64,000 bases of DNA from Nevskiaceae bacterium (GTDB lineage Bacteria; Pseudomonadota; Gammaproteobacteria; Nevskiales; Nevskiaceae), in the NCBI GenBank assembly GCA_004298465.1, contig SCRT01000007.1, positions 186,001 through 250,000 on the forward strand, given 5' to 3'. A model generated the notes under the pieces. It was given only the letters and a program-made list of their open reading frames with translations. It searched no databases and had not been told where the DNA came from. The translations under genes were made by a program, and so were the position numbers. Shown one piece after another: positions 27,504 through 36,563 of this stretch (positions are counted from its first letter, which is position 1; the number at the start of each line of letters is the position of its first letter).

Positions 27504-28739
27504 TCAGCGCTTGCGCGTGACCCACAGGGTTTCGCCCCGCGTCAGGGTACTGTCCAGGCTCGCGATACGGGCACGGGCATCCTCGCGGCTGTCGAAGCCT
27601 GGCAACTGCACGCGATACCAGGTACGACCGTTGATCTGCGCGGGCACCACTACGGCCCTGTAGCCGGCACCGGTCAGTTGGGCACGCTGCCTTTCCGCGG
27701 CGGCCGGTTCATCGTAGGACGCGACGTTGATCGCCCATCCGCCTCGATCTGCCGCATCGGTCTCAGCCGACTGTGGCAACGTCGGCGACCCAACGGTACT
27801 TGGCGTCAGATCCTGACTGCGCGCTTTCAATATCGGCGCGGGAGCAGGCGTTGCGGAAGGCGTCATCGGCCGTGCTTGGATTGGCGTCGCCAAGGCACCT
27901 TCCTGTGCCACAACAACCGGGGCCACAGCAACCTTGTCGGCCGCCGCGGGAGCAGTGGCCTGCGCACCGGAGAGGACCAGCGCCGGGGCCACAGCCTCCG
28001 GCAACTCAAAGGCATTGCGCAACGCGAGCTGGCGATTGGCAGGAAACGGGGCCAGCCGGTTGGCGTCGCCGCCCAGCTCACCGCATGTTCCGGACACCAG
28101 CGTTCCATTGCGTGCGGAATCGATGGCGTGGAATACCGCACGGCCATCGGCCACGCAGACGCGCGACCGGTCGGCACCGCCCGCCGGCGCGGCCTCCTTG
28201 CGCACGAAATATTCTCCGGCGTCCAGCGTGACGCGCCAGTTGTCGGCGTAGACATAGGCCGGCGACATCTGGGCCGCCCATACCGCGTGCAGTTCCCCAT
28301 GCTGGAGATTGAAGATCGTGGGGGCATCCGACTGGTCGACGGCAGGCTGGTTTTCCACCACCAGACGGCTGCCGCCCCCCATCTGCAGGATGCCGCGGAC
28401 GCCGACCTGTAGCGCGGCCTTGGCGTCCGGCCCCAGTTCGAGGATGTCACCCGATCGTAACGTCATGCCTTCCGCCGCCGCCGTGCTTCGGCCTTCCCGC
28501 AAGCGCATCGCCGTACCGACGAGCCGGGCCAGCCGCAGTGTCGGGTCGGCAACCACCGGCGCTTGCACAGCAGCTTGGGTTACAGGCTGGGTCACAGTCT
28601 GGGTTGGTGCTGGCTTCGCGCCCGCAACTCCCGCAGGTAGCGCAATACCCGCTGCGGTGATCGCACAGGATAACGACACGGCCTTTGATACGGCCTTCAG
28701 CGTGCTGTGGGCTCCTGAGATGGCTTCAAAAGTGTGCAC
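27504..28739 (-). CDS. FecR-like plus SPOR-domain exported protein
   Basis: 411 aa, GTG start. An N-terminal hydrophobic stretch (LSCAITAAGIALPAGVAGA) is a probable signal sequence. Residues about 68-190 (LARLVGTAMRLREG, MTLRSGDILELGPDAKAALQV, GELHAVWA) resemble the FecR/LysM-like beta repeats used in anti-sigma and surface proteins. A linker rich in Ala, Pro and Val leads to a C-terminal SPOR domain (WAINVASYDEPAAAERQRAQ, YRVQLPGFDSREDARARI), which binds glycan strands bare of stem peptides, usually at the septum. The combination suggests a periplasmic peptidoglycan-binding protein; its function is not known. Confidence 0.78.
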   Translation of the reverse strand: MHTFEAISGAHSTLKAVSKAVSLSCAITAAGIALPAGVAGAKPAPTQTVTQPVTQAAVQAPVVADPTLRLARLVGTAMRLREGRSTAAAEGMTLRSGDILELGPDAKAALQVGVRGILQMGGGSRLVVENQPAVDQSDAPTIFNLQHGELHAVWAAQMSPAYVYADNWRVTLDAGEYFVRKEAAPAGGADRSRVCVADGRAVFHAIDSARNGTLVSGTCGELGGDANRLAPFPANRQLALRNAFELPEAVAPALVLSGAQATAPAAADKVAVAPVVVAQEGALATPIQARPMTPSATPAPAPILKARSQDLTPSTVGSPTLPQSAETDAADRGGWAINVASYDEPAAAERQRAQLTGAGYRAVVVPAQINGRTWYRVQLPGFDSREDARARIASLDSTLTRGETLWVTRKR

Positions 28740-28894
28740 GTTCTACGACTCTTGACGGGTTCGCGCAGTTTAACTTCGTCTTCATCAAAATCAAATCGTT
28801 AGCTTGCTATCGTGATGATGAAAGCGAAATGTCGAATCGATACCTGTATTCCTGCACACAATCGCGGCCACCCATGAGGTGTCTGAAATCGCCT

Positions 28895-29683
28895 TCAACG
28901 CAGCGATGGCTGTTGCGCCTGCAGCGCCGGCAACGCCGCGGCAAGGATCACCCGCACCCGGGCCATGCCCGCTTCCACACACTGGGCAATCTCACCATGG
29001 ATGTCGCCACGCCCGAGCCCTGCCGCCCAGTTCACGCTGACGGCCAGGCAGGCGTAGTCCAGCCCGCGTTCGGCGGCCAGTGCGGCTTCCGGCATGCCGG
29101 TCATGCCGACCATGTCGCAGCCGTCGCGTTTCAGGCGCCGCACTTCGGCGGCGGTTTCCAGGCGCGGCCCTTGCGTCACACCCAGCACGCCGCCGTCAAC
29201 GATATCCACATCGCGCGCCAGCGCGGCATGCAGCAGTTCGCAGCGCACGCGCTCGCTGTACGGCGAGGTGAATTCGATATGGCGCAGTGCGCCCGCCTCA
29301 CCCTCGTCCGGGTCGCCGGCACGGAACGTGTGCTGCCGCCCCCAGGTGTAGTCGATGATGTCGGCTGGAACGCCGACATTTCCCGGTTCCAGCGCGGGAG
29401 CGATGGAGCCAACTGCCGACACCGCCACGACCGTGCGCGCACCGCACTGCGCCAGTGCGTCGATGTTCGCGCGGTAATCGATACGGTGCGGGGCGATGCC
29501 GTGCGCCTTGCCGTGACGGGCCAGAAACAGCGCGCGCACGCCATGGAACTGGCCGACCACGACGGGTGCCGAAGGCACGCCGTAGGGCGTTTCCACCTCG
29601 ATTTCCTGCTCGATCTTCAGCTCCGGCCAGTGGTCCATGCCGGTGCCGCCGATGACCGCCAGCGTCGCAAATGTCTTCGTCAT
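28895..29683 (-). CDS. S-methyl-5'-thioinosine/thioadenosine phosphorylase
   Basis: 262 aa of the MTAP/PNP family. VIGGTGMD at 10-17, FLARHGKAHGIAPHRIDYRAN from 53 and TQGPRLET are the phosphate and nucleoside-binding loops. The HGKAH form and the neighbouring hpt and nagZ genes point to the methylthioinosine phosphorylase of pseudomonads and relatives, which recovers hypoxanthine from the polyamine by-product. Its product, hypoxanthine, is the substrate of the next gene's enzyme; the two genes overlap by 4 nt. Confidence 0.9.
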   Translation of the reverse strand: MTKTFATLAVIGGTGMDHWPELKIEQEIEVETPYGVPSAPVVVGQFHGVRALFLARHGKAHGIAPHRIDYRANIDALAQCGARTVVAVSAVGSIAPALEPGNVGVPADIIDYTWGRQHTFRAGDPDEGEAGALRHIEFTSPYSERVRCELLHAALARDVDIVDGGVLGVTQGPRLETAAEVRRLKRDGCDMVGMTGMPEAALAAERGLDYACLAVSVNWAAGLGRGDIHGEIAQCVEAGMARVRVILAAALPALQAQQPSLR

Positions 29684-30276
29684 AGCCCTTTCACCGCGTA
29701 GATCGCCGGTAACTGGCGCCAGTAACCCTTGTAGTCCATGCCGCAGCCGAAAACGTAGCGGTCCGGGAGTTTCAGCCCGACGAATTCGGCATGGGCGCCC
29801 GCCACGCGGCGGTCATGCTGCTTGTCGGCCAACACGGCGATGCGCAGGCTCGCCGGTTGCTCGTGCGCCAAGCTGCGGCGCACGTCGGCCAGCGTGCCGC
29901 CTTCGTCGAGGATGTCGTCGATGACCAGCACATGCCGGCCGCGCAAGGCCTTTTCCGGCCGATGCTTCCACACCACGTCCGCGCCCTGCGTGCGGTCGCG
30001 GTAGCGCGTGGCGTGGAGGTAATCGAGCTGCAGCGGAAAGCGCAGACGCCGCAGCACTTCGGCACCGGCCACGAAGCCACCCGTCATCACCAGCAGCACG
30101 AGCGGGTCGAGCGCCGCATAGACCGCGCTGATCTGTTGCCCCAGCGCATCGTAGGCCGCGCGCACCTGTGCTTCGTCGTACAGGCAATCGGCTGTGTCCA
30201 GCACGGCGCGCATGTCCTCGCTGGCAGCCTCCACTGCTGGCTTCACCGGCCTGCCGCCTTCACGGCTCGTGATCAC
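29680..30276 (-). CDS. hpt: Hypoxanthine-guanine phosphoribosyltransferase
   Basis: 198 aa, GTG start overlapping the nagZ stop by 4 nt. The PRPP-binding motif VLVIDDILDEGGTL is at 116-129 and TGGFVAGAEVLRRL is the pyrophosphate loop. It converts hypoxanthine or guanine to the nucleotide. Lying between nagZ and the phosphorylase gene, it completes a salvage route from methylthioinosine to IMP. Confidence 0.92.
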   Translation of the reverse strand: MITSREGGRPVKPAVEAASEDMRAVLDTADCLYDEAQVRAAYDALGQQISAVYAALDPLVLLVMTGGFVAGAEVLRRLRFPLQLDYLHATRYRDRTQGADVVWKHRPEKALRGRHVLVIDDILDEGGTLADVRRSLAHEQPASLRIAVLADKQHDRRVAGAHAEFVGLKLPDRYVFGCGMDYKGYWRQLPAIYAVKGL

Positions 30277-31229
30277 GCGACGCTCCTGCGATACAGCTTC
30301 TGGAGCCGGGCGCTGGCGAGATGACGCGGCTTCTGCGGCAGAGCGTCCAGCAGCGCCAACACGCCTTCACGGTCATTACACACCGGCAGCATGTCGCTGC
30401 CGACGTCCAGTGCGGCGCGGGCACGATCTTCCAACGAGCCGAATTGCTTCGCCCCACCCATGCTGAGGTCGTCGCAGAACACGGCGCCGTTGAAATTCAG
30501 CTCGTGACGCAACACAGTGCGTAGCCACTTGCGAGACAGCGATGCCGGGTGCGCATCCACTGCCGGGTACAGCACGTGCGCGCTCATGATGGATTCCAGC
30601 CCATCTTCGATCAGCGCCTTGAAGGGGACGAGATCACGGCGGAGGATGTCCTCCATCGGCCGCCTGTCCACCGGCAGCTCGACGTGCGAATCCGCCGCCA
30701 CCGCGCCGTGCCCCGGGAAATGCTTGCCGGTTGCCGCCATGCCCTGCGCGTTCAACCCGGCGCGGAATGCCCGCGCCAGCGCCACGACGCGCTCCGGGTC
30801 GGTGGAAAACGCGCGGTCGCCGATGATGCGGCTGATGCCGCATTCGCAGTCCAGCACCGGCGCGAAGCACAGGTCGATCCCTGCCGTCGCGAGTTCGCGG
30901 CCGATGGTCTGACCGTATTCGCGTGCCCGGGCGGTCGCCTGCATCACCGATTCCGTATATAGCCGGTCGAGCGTCTCCATGGCCGGGATGCGCGTGAAAC
31001 CGACGCGGAAGCGCTGCACGCGGCCGCCTTCGTGGTCCACCGCGATCAGCAGGCGCGGTTCCCGCAGCGCCGCGATCTGCGCGCACAGCGCCGCGACTTG
31101 CTCCAAGCTTGCATAGTTGCGTGCAAACAGGATGACGCCGCCCACGAGGGGGTGCAGGAGCACGCCGAGATCTTCAGGCGTCAGTTCCGTACCGGCAACG
31201 TCCACCATGAGGGGACCAATGGTTTTCAT
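30273..31229 (-). CDS. nagZ: Beta-N-acetylhexosaminidase (peptidoglycan recycling)
   Basis: 318 aa, GH3 family. KHFPGHG at 169-175 is the conserved histidine loop, HEGGRVQRF is at 66-74, and FCDDLSMGG from 251 carries the catalytic aspartate. The enzyme removes GlcNAc from anhydro-muropeptides in the cytosol and is involved in AmpC induction where ampC exists. It is the first gene of a minus-strand unit with hpt and the phosphorylase. Confidence 0.94.
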   Translation of the reverse strand: MKTIGPLMVDVAGTELTPEDLGVLLHPLVGGVILFARNYASLEQVAALCAQIAALREPRLLIAVDHEGGRVQRFRVGFTRIPAMETLDRLYTESVMQATARAREYGQTIGRELATAGIDLCFAPVLDCECGISRIIGDRAFSTDPERVVALARAFRAGLNAQGMAATGKHFPGHGAVAADSHVELPVDRRPMEDILRRDLVPFKALIEDGLESIMSAHVLYPAVDAHPASLSRKWLRTVLRHELNFNGAVFCDDLSMGGAKQFGSLEDRARAALDVGSDMLPVCNDREGVLALLDALPQKPRHLASARLQKLYRRSVA

Positions 31230-31252
31230 CAGGATCCGTCGAAAGGGTCAGG

Positions 31253-31741
31253 TCAGTGCGTGGCGAAGCCCGGCCAACTGCGCCACGGCTGCAGTGCGAG
31301 CGCGTGATTGTAATAGCGTGCGTCGTCCGTGACTTCCCGGCCCAGCCACGCCGGGCGCTCGAAGGCCTCGTCGAGGCTTCCCAGTTCGATCTCCGCGACA
31401 ACAAGCCCGGCATTGTCACCGTCGAACTCATCGATTTCCCAGGTGCGGCCGTTGCCGGCAGCCGCGTAGTGGCGTGTCTTCTCCACCCGCCCCACCGCCA
31501 GCGTGGCAAGGATTTCCGCCGCTTCCGCCAGCGGCACTGGCCAGTCGTACTCCGCACGCACCGCGCCCACCACTGCGGCCTTGATGTTGAACCGCGCTTC
31601 CGTGCCGCTGATGCGCACCCGCATCGAAGCCTTGCCGCCCGGCCCCGCCAGATAACCCTGCACCATGCGCCTGCTGTGCTGCACCACAGCGCGCCAGCCG
31701 TCGTCCTTCATCAGAAATTTGCGCTCGATCTCGACCGGCAT
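31253..31741 (-). CDS. CYTH-domain protein (class IV adenylate cyclase/thiamine triphosphatase fold)
   Basis: 162 aa from ATG 31741. MPVEIERKFLM is the EIERKF signature that opens all CYTH domains, followed by MRVRIS, KAAVVG and the C-terminal acidic pattern EIDEFDGDNAGLVVAEIEL. Such proteins hydrolyse triphosphates, often tripolyphosphate. The upstream in-frame codons to 31930 have no similarity and are excluded. It precedes nagZ by 23 nt and may share its transcript. Confidence 0.9.
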   Translation of the reverse strand: MPVEIERKFLMKDDGWRAVVQHSRRMVQGYLAGPGGKASMRVRISGTEARFNIKAAVVGAVRAEYDWPVPLAEAAEILATLAVGRVEKTRHYAAAGNGRTWEIDEFDGDNAGLVVAEIELGSLDEAFERPAWLGREVTDDARYYNHALALQPWRSWPGFATH

Positions 31742-31874
31742 GGCCACGTTCCACAAAAAAGGGGGTGCCAGCATAGCGAAGCGACAAAAGCGAGCGTTCA
31801 TTCCAACCTGCAGGCAGTCGCGCTTTCCGCCAGTGAAGCCGTCGATCTCCGATGGATTTAGGCAAAACGCAAGA

Positions 31875-32735
31875 TCAGCGTCCCACCTTGAACATCGGCA
31901 GGATGGCATTGCCGCTGCCGCCCGTATCACTGAGCATGGTCTCGGGCAGCTTGCCGTCCCATTTGCCGACGGCGTCGAGCATGATGAGTTCGGGGGTGAC
32001 TTCCTTCTGCTTCAGCCGCAGTGCTTCGGCTTCGGCTTTGGCGGCGATGATGGTGGCCTCCGACTGGGCCTTGGCCCGCACGATGTCCTGCTGGGCATCG
32101 GTCTCGACTTTTTCCAGCTCGTACTTGGCCTGCAATGCCTTCTGCTGCGCCACCTGCTTGGCTTCGATAGCGCGTGCGTAGTCGCCGGAGAACGTGAAGT
32201 TCGTGAGGTTCATGTCGGTGATGGTGACGGGGTAGGCCTTCATGCCTTCCACGATCTGCTGCTGCGCCTTGCGCCGCACTTCGTTGCGGAATTCCACCAA
32301 TGTCTCGGCCTTGTATTCGGCGGTAACAGCTTTGAGCGAATTGGATACCACTGGCGCCAGCAGCTTGTGGACAAGGTTTTCCTCGCTGCCAACGGTGCGG
32401 TAGAGCGCGTCGACGTGGTCCGGGTCGATGGAATAGTTCACCGTCATGACAGTCGCCACGTCCTGCAGATCGACGGTCGCGGCCGTTTCCTTGCTCTCAT
32501 ATTTCATGACGCGTACGTTGACTTTCTCGACGGTCTGTGCGAACGGCAGCTTGAAATGCAGCCCTGGCTGGACCGTGTCGGACGTCACCTTGCCCCAGGT
32601 GAGGAGTACCCCGCGCTGGCCCGCGTCCACGGTGTAGAACGCACCCGAGCCGGCCACAAAAGCCAGTGCAACAGCAACGCCGATGGCGACCGTGGTGAAG
32701 TTTCCGCCCTTGAAACCCGACAACCTGTTGTTCAT
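31875..32735 (-). CDS. Prohibitin/SPFH-domain membrane protein
   Basis: 286 aa. One N-terminal membrane helix (TVAIGVAVALAFVAGSGAFYTV) precedes the band-7 domain (GQRGVLLTWGKVTSDTVQPGLHFKLPF, then ATVMTVNYSIDPDHVDALYRTVG). A coiled-coil part rich in Ala, Glu and Lys (AKQVAQQKALQAKYELEKVETDAQQDIVRAKAQSEATIIAAKAEAEALRLKQKE is its span) leads to the C-terminus. Bacterial members form large ring or cage assemblies on the membrane and may regulate FtsH-type proteolysis. The start ATG 32735 follows GGGGAAGAA on the coding strand. Confidence 0.9.
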   Translation of the reverse strand: MNNRLSGFKGGNFTTVAIGVAVALAFVAGSGAFYTVDAGQRGVLLTWGKVTSDTVQPGLHFKLPFAQTVEKVNVRVMKYESKETAATVDLQDVATVMTVNYSIDPDHVDALYRTVGSEENLVHKLLAPVVSNSLKAVTAEYKAETLVEFRNEVRRKAQQQIVEGMKAYPVTITDMNLTNFTFSGDYARAIEAKQVAQQKALQAKYELEKVETDAQQDIVRAKAQSEATIIAAKAEAEALRLKQKEVTPELIMLDAVGKWDGKLPETMLSDTGGSGNAILPMFKVGR

Positions 32736-32808
32736 TTCTTCCCCCGATGGCAGCACAGGACGCCGTCATGCCCCCGCGCAGAACGCGCAACCATACAGCA
32801 AGCTCAGA

Positions 32809-32882
32809 AAACGCTGAATAAGCTGCTGCACTCACCATCCCGCATGTCCGCTTCCTGCGCTCATGGCACTTGTTCAGCGTTT
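32809..32882. repeat. Small inverted-repeat element, copy 1 (74 bp)
   Basis: The ends AAACGCTGAATAAG and CTTGTTCAGCGTTT are inverted repeats of 14 bp with one mismatch. On the minus strand the inside has GAGCGCAGGAAGCG and GTGCAGCAGCTTATTCAG, closely like parts of the 141-bp element at 61937. It lies directly after the rlmD stop; the pairing ends followed by TTTT could also terminate rlmD transcription. Confidence 0.6.
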
Positions 32883-32885
32883 GTC

Positions 32886-34202
32886 TCAGCGTTCGAACAG
32901 TGCCATCGACTCCACGTGCGCGGTGTGCGGGAACATGTCCATCACGCCCGCACGTACCAGACGGTAACCCAGCGCGGCGAGCAGGCCGGCGTCGCGCGCC
33001 AGCGTGCCGGGGTGGCACGACACATAGAGGATGCGCTGCGGCGCAAGCTTGGCCACGAACGGCAGGATCTCCTGCGCGCCGGCGCGCGGCGGGTCGAGCA
33101 GCACGGCGTCGCAGGGCGCGGCCAGCCACGGCGCGTGGGCATCGGGCTGGAACAGGTCGGCCTTCAAAAAGTGCACATCCAGCCCGTTACGCGCCGCATT
33201 CGCACGCGCGCGCTCCACCAGCGCCGCGTCGCCTTCGACCGCAGTCAGCCGCACGCCTTGCGCCGCCAGCGGCAGGCTGAAGTTGCCAAGCCCGCAGAAC
33301 AGTTCCAGCACCTGTTCGCCGGCGCGCAGCGCCAGCCATTCCAGCGCCTGGCGCACCATCTGCTGGCTCAGCGCCAGGTTGACCTGCACGAAGTCCAGCG
33401 GTTCGAAGCGCAGCGTCAGCGCGCTGCCGTCCGGCGAATACGTCAGCTCCGGCGCCGGCGGGTCCAGCGGCACGACGCTGTCCGGGCCGCCGGGTTGCAG
33501 ATAGAACACGAAACCCTCGCGCGCGGCAAAGGCGCGGAGCCGGTCGCAGTCTTCCGGGGTGGGCGCCTGCATCACGCGCAGCACCAGCGCCACCGTTTCG
33601 GCAGCGGCCACTTCGATCTGCGGCAACTGTTCGCGGATCGACAACCCGGCGATCAATTCACCGAGCGCTTCCAGCTGCGTGCCAACGCGTGCATCCAGAA
33701 CTTCGCAGCGCGACAGCAACGCCAGTTTTGGCGTGGCGCGCTCGCGGAAGCCGACGAGCAGGCGGTTCTTCTTGTGCACCCAGCGCACGCCGAGCCGCGC
33801 CCGGCGCCGGTAGGCCCACACCGGCCCGACCAGCGGCGGCGCCACCACTTCCGACACCACGCCGCCGATGCGCTGCAGCGCGTCGAGCAACTGTTTCTGC
33901 TTGAATTCGATCTGTCGCCGCGCGTCGAGGTGCTGCAGCGCGCAGCCGCCGCAGATATCGAAGTGCGGGCAGCGCGGCACGACGCGGTCTGGCGCAGGTT
34001 GTTCCACCGCCGTCACCACGGCATCACGGGTTCCACGCCGCATCCGGGTGATGCGGAAGCGGACACGCTCGCCCGGCAGCGCGCCAGCCACGAACACCAC
34101 GCGACCGTCGATGCGCGCCACGCCCGCGCCGGTGTCCGTCAGGTCGGCGATGTCGGCCGTGAATTCCTCCACCGGCAAGGGACGGCTGCGGCGGCGGCTC
34201 AT
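32886..34202 (-). CDS. rlmD: 23S rRNA (uracil-1939-C5)-methyltransferase
   Basis: 438 aa. A TRAM domain lies at about 14-70; the iron-sulfur cysteines are C78, C84, C87 and C166 in CPHFDICGGC and LSRCEV; the Rossmann methyltransferase part has LELFCGLGNFSLPLA, VLLDPPRAG and YVSCHPGTLARD with the catalytic cysteine. The C-terminal DMFPHTAHVESMALFER is characteristic. It methylates U1939 of 23S rRNA using SAM. cysM lies 34 nt upstream on the same strand. Confidence 0.96.
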   Translation of the reverse strand: MSRRRSRPLPVEEFTADIADLTDTGAGVARIDGRVVFVAGALPGERVRFRITRMRRGTRDAVVTAVEQPAPDRVVPRCPHFDICGGCALQHLDARRQIEFKQKQLLDALQRIGGVVSEVVAPPLVGPVWAYRRRARLGVRWVHKKNRLLVGFRERATPKLALLSRCEVLDARVGTQLEALGELIAGLSIREQLPQIEVAAAETVALVLRVMQAPTPEDCDRLRAFAAREGFVFYLQPGGPDSVVPLDPPAPELTYSPDGSALTLRFEPLDFVQVNLALSQQMVRQALEWLALRAGEQVLELFCGLGNFSLPLAAQGVRLTAVEGDAALVERARANAARNGLDVHFLKADLFQPDAHAPWLAAPCDAVLLDPPRAGAQEILPFVAKLAPQRILYVSCHPGTLARDAGLLAALGYRLVRAGVMDMFPHTAHVESMALFER

Positions 34203-34236
34203 GCCAACCCGTCGCGGGTGATGTCCTGCAAGATGC

Positions 34237-35118
34237 TCAAGCCGGAAACACGCCGGTGGAGATATAGCGGTCGCCGCGGTCGCAGACGATGCTGACGATC
34301 GTCGCGCCGTGCACTTCCCGGCACAGCTGCAACGCCGCCCACAGCGCGCCGCCGGACGACGGCCCGCAGAACACGCCTTCCACCTGGCCGACCGTGCGCA
34401 TGGTGTCCTCGGCCGCCTCGGCGCGCACGTTGATGGTGCGGTCGATCAGCTGCGGGTCGAAAAAGCCCGGCAGGTATTCCTTCGGCCAGCAGCGGATGCC
34501 GGGAATCTTCGACTCCCCGTCCGGTTGCACGCCGACCACCTGCACTGCCTTGCTGCGCTGCTTGAGGTAACGCGCCGTGCCCATGATGGTGCCGGTGGTG
34601 CCCATGGCGGACACGAAGTGCGTGACCGTGCCCTGCGTCACTTTCCAGATCTCCGGGCCGGTGGTCTCGAAGTGTGCACGCGGGTTGTCGGGGTTGTTGA
34701 ACTGGTCCAGCACGCGGCCTGCGCCATCGCGCTGCATCTGCTGCGCCATGTCGCGGGCAGCGATCATATCCGGCGCGAGGATCACTTCGGCGCCGTAGGC
34801 CTTCATCGCGGCGCGGCGTTCCATCGTGGAATTCTTCGGCATGATCAGCGTCATCCGGTAACCCATCAGCACAGCGCACATCGCCAGCGCAATGCCGGTG
34901 TTGCCGGAAGTCGGCTCGATGAGGCGGTCGCCGGGTTTGATCTCGCCGCGCTCCTGTGCGTGGTGGATCATCGAATAGGCGGGGCGGTCCTTGATGGAGC
35001 CGGCCGGATTGTTGCCTTCCAGCTTCAGCAGCAGGGTGTTGTCGCCGATGCCGGGAAGGTGCTTGACCTGGATCAGCGGTGTGTGGCCGATCGTCCCATC
35101 CGCGGTGAGGTAATTCAT
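34237..35118 (-). CDS. cysM: Cysteine synthase B
   Basis: 293 aa from ATG 35118, with AAGGA 8 nt upstream. The PLP lysine is K43 in LEGNNPAGSIKDRPAYSM; the NNPAGSIKDRPA form is the CysM rather than the CysK type. EPTSGNTGIA from 68 and GTTGTIMG bind the amino acid and the cofactor phosphate. CysM makes cysteine from O-acetylserine and sulfide, and in enterics from thiosulfate. It is the first gene of a unit with rlmD. Confidence 0.94.
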   Translation of the reverse strand: MNYLTADGTIGHTPLIQVKHLPGIGDNTLLLKLEGNNPAGSIKDRPAYSMIHHAQERGEIKPGDRLIEPTSGNTGIALAMCAVLMGYRMTLIMPKNSTMERRAAMKAYGAEVILAPDMIAARDMAQQMQRDGAGRVLDQFNNPDNPRAHFETTGPEIWKVTQGTVTHFVSAMGTTGTIMGTARYLKQRSKAVQVVGVQPDGESKIPGIRCWPKEYLPGFFDPQLIDRTINVRAEAAEDTMRTVGQVEGVFCGPSSGGALWAALQLCREVHGATIVSIVCDRGDRYISTGVFPA

Positions 35119-35220
35119 GTGCAATGTCCTTGAAACGGAATGGCACCGGCGCGGCACATGCAGCATCCCACTCGGCGCGTCGTGTAGCTTAGTGCATCGG
35201 CTTCGCAGCCGGCGCGCGAG

Positions 35221-36360
35221 TTAGTGGCTGCGCGGCGGGCGCCCACTCTTCGGGGTGCGCCGTTTGCCAGCGCTTTTCGGGCGTGCGCCGTCCACATGCG
35301 GGGCTGCCGGCTGTCCAGCGCCGGAACGCACCCTGCCCTTCATGCCCGAATCCGTACGCGCCCCGGCCCTGGGGCGGGCAATGCGCGACCGCAGCCCCGG
35401 CTTGCCACCGTCATCCACGGCAGTCCGTGCGCTTGTACGACGTGCCGACGCACCTTGCTGGGCGGGCCGTTTGCGCTGCGGAAATACCGCGGTTCCTTGT
35501 TCGCCATCCGCCGCGGCGCGGCCGGGCGTTGCGCGTGGCCGGGCGTTGCGCGGCAGGTTGCGCGGCACCTTGCGGCCGTTCAGTTGCATGCCGACCGACG
35601 CACCCAGCGCCGTGACTTCGTCCGGGTCGAGTTCCCGCGCCGTGCCGGATTTGATCCCCCCGCCCAGCGGAATGGGGCCGTAGGCGATGCGGATCAGGCG
35701 ACTGACCTGCAGTTCCTGCGACTCGAACAGGCGCCGCACCAAACGGTTGCGCCCTTCCCGCACCGTGACGTGCAGCCAGTGGTTGGCGGTGTGTTCTTCA
35801 TCGTCCTGCGGCGGTTCGGCGCGCACCACGGCGACACACTGCGCCATGCCGTCTTCCAGCCGCACGCCGGTCTTCAGGCGCTCCAGCAGGTCGTCGCCCA
35901 CTTCGCCCAGCACGCGTACCGCATAAGTGCGCTCGATCTCGAAGCTCGGGTGCGTGAGCCGGCGTGCCAGCTCGCCGTCGTTCGTCATCAGCAGCAGGCC
36001 GGAGGTGTTGATGTCGAGGCGGCCGACGGCGATCCAGCGCCCCGCCGCAAGCTTCGGCAGCTTGCGGAACACGGTACGGCGGCCTTCCGGGTCGGCGCGG
36101 GTGACGATCTCGCCGGCGCGTTTCTTGTACGCCAGCACGCGCGTCGGCTGCTGCGTGCGGACCCGGGCAACGAGGCGCCCGTCCACGCTGATGCGGTCGT
36201 GCAGGCCGACTTTCTGCCCTACGGTGGCGACGACGCCGTTGACTTTCACCCGGCCTTCCTGGATCCACCCTTCGACGGCACGACGCGAACCGACACCGGC
36301 GTCCGCCAGGCATTTGTGAATACGTTCCAGGGCCGGCGACACAGGTTGAGAGTTTTTCAT
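35221..36360 (-). CDS. rluB: 23S rRNA pseudouridine(2605) synthase with long basic tail
   Basis: 379 aa. An S4 RNA-binding domain at about 11-65 (ERIHKCLADAGVGSRRAVEGWI) precedes the RsuA/RluB catalytic domain with VGRLDINTSGLLLMTNDG, whose D116 is the catalytic aspartate. From about residue 255 the protein becomes a long Arg/Ala/Pro-rich low-complexity tail, common in high-GC members. In related genomes rluB follows scpB; here pqiABC on the opposite strand separates them. Confidence 0.93.
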   Translation of the reverse strand: MKNSQPVSPALERIHKCLADAGVGSRRAVEGWIQEGRVKVNGVVATVGQKVGLHDRISVDGRLVARVRTQQPTRVLAYKKRAGEIVTRADPEGRRTVFRKLPKLAAGRWIAVGRLDINTSGLLLMTNDGELARRLTHPSFEIERTYAVRVLGEVGDDLLERLKTGVRLEDGMAQCVAVVRAEPPQDDEEHTANHWLHVTVREGRNRLVRRLFESQELQVSRLIRIAYGPIPLGGGIKSGTARELDPDEVTALGASVGMQLNGRKVPRNLPRNARPRATPGRAAADGEQGTAVFPQRKRPAQQGASARRTSARTAVDDGGKPGLRSRIARPRAGARTDSGMKGRVRSGAGQPAAPHVDGARPKSAGKRRTPKSGRPPRSH

Positions 36361-36476
36361 GGCGTTACTTTAAGGAAACGCAGGACAAGGCGCCGGAATG
36401 TTGCGGTAAGCGGTCAGCAGTGAGTGGGAAGCAGCGAAAAGCACGCGAAGGGGCATTGCCTGCCGACCGCCAGGTC

Positions 36477-36497
36477 CCAATCTCCAATCCCCAACGT
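36477..36497. repeat. Heptad intergenic repeat
   Basis: CCAATCT, CCAATCC and CCAACGT stand in a row upstream of pqiA, matching the unit seen at 24998 and 39782. Confidence 0.5.
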
Positions 36498-36563
36498 GAC
36501 AAACTACAACCCCGCCTGAACTTGCAGCCACAACGCCTTCCGCCCGATGCCCCGTCCCACCTC

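Noticed and set aside
31665..34295. 876-codon plus-strand open frame antisense to the CYTH, prohibitin and rlmD genes
   Set aside because: Spans several well-supported minus-strand genes and their gaps; an effect of GC bias.
35166..35220. GC-rich sequence upstream of cysM that looked like a tRNA end
   Set aside because: No acceptor stem or anticodon arm can be formed.
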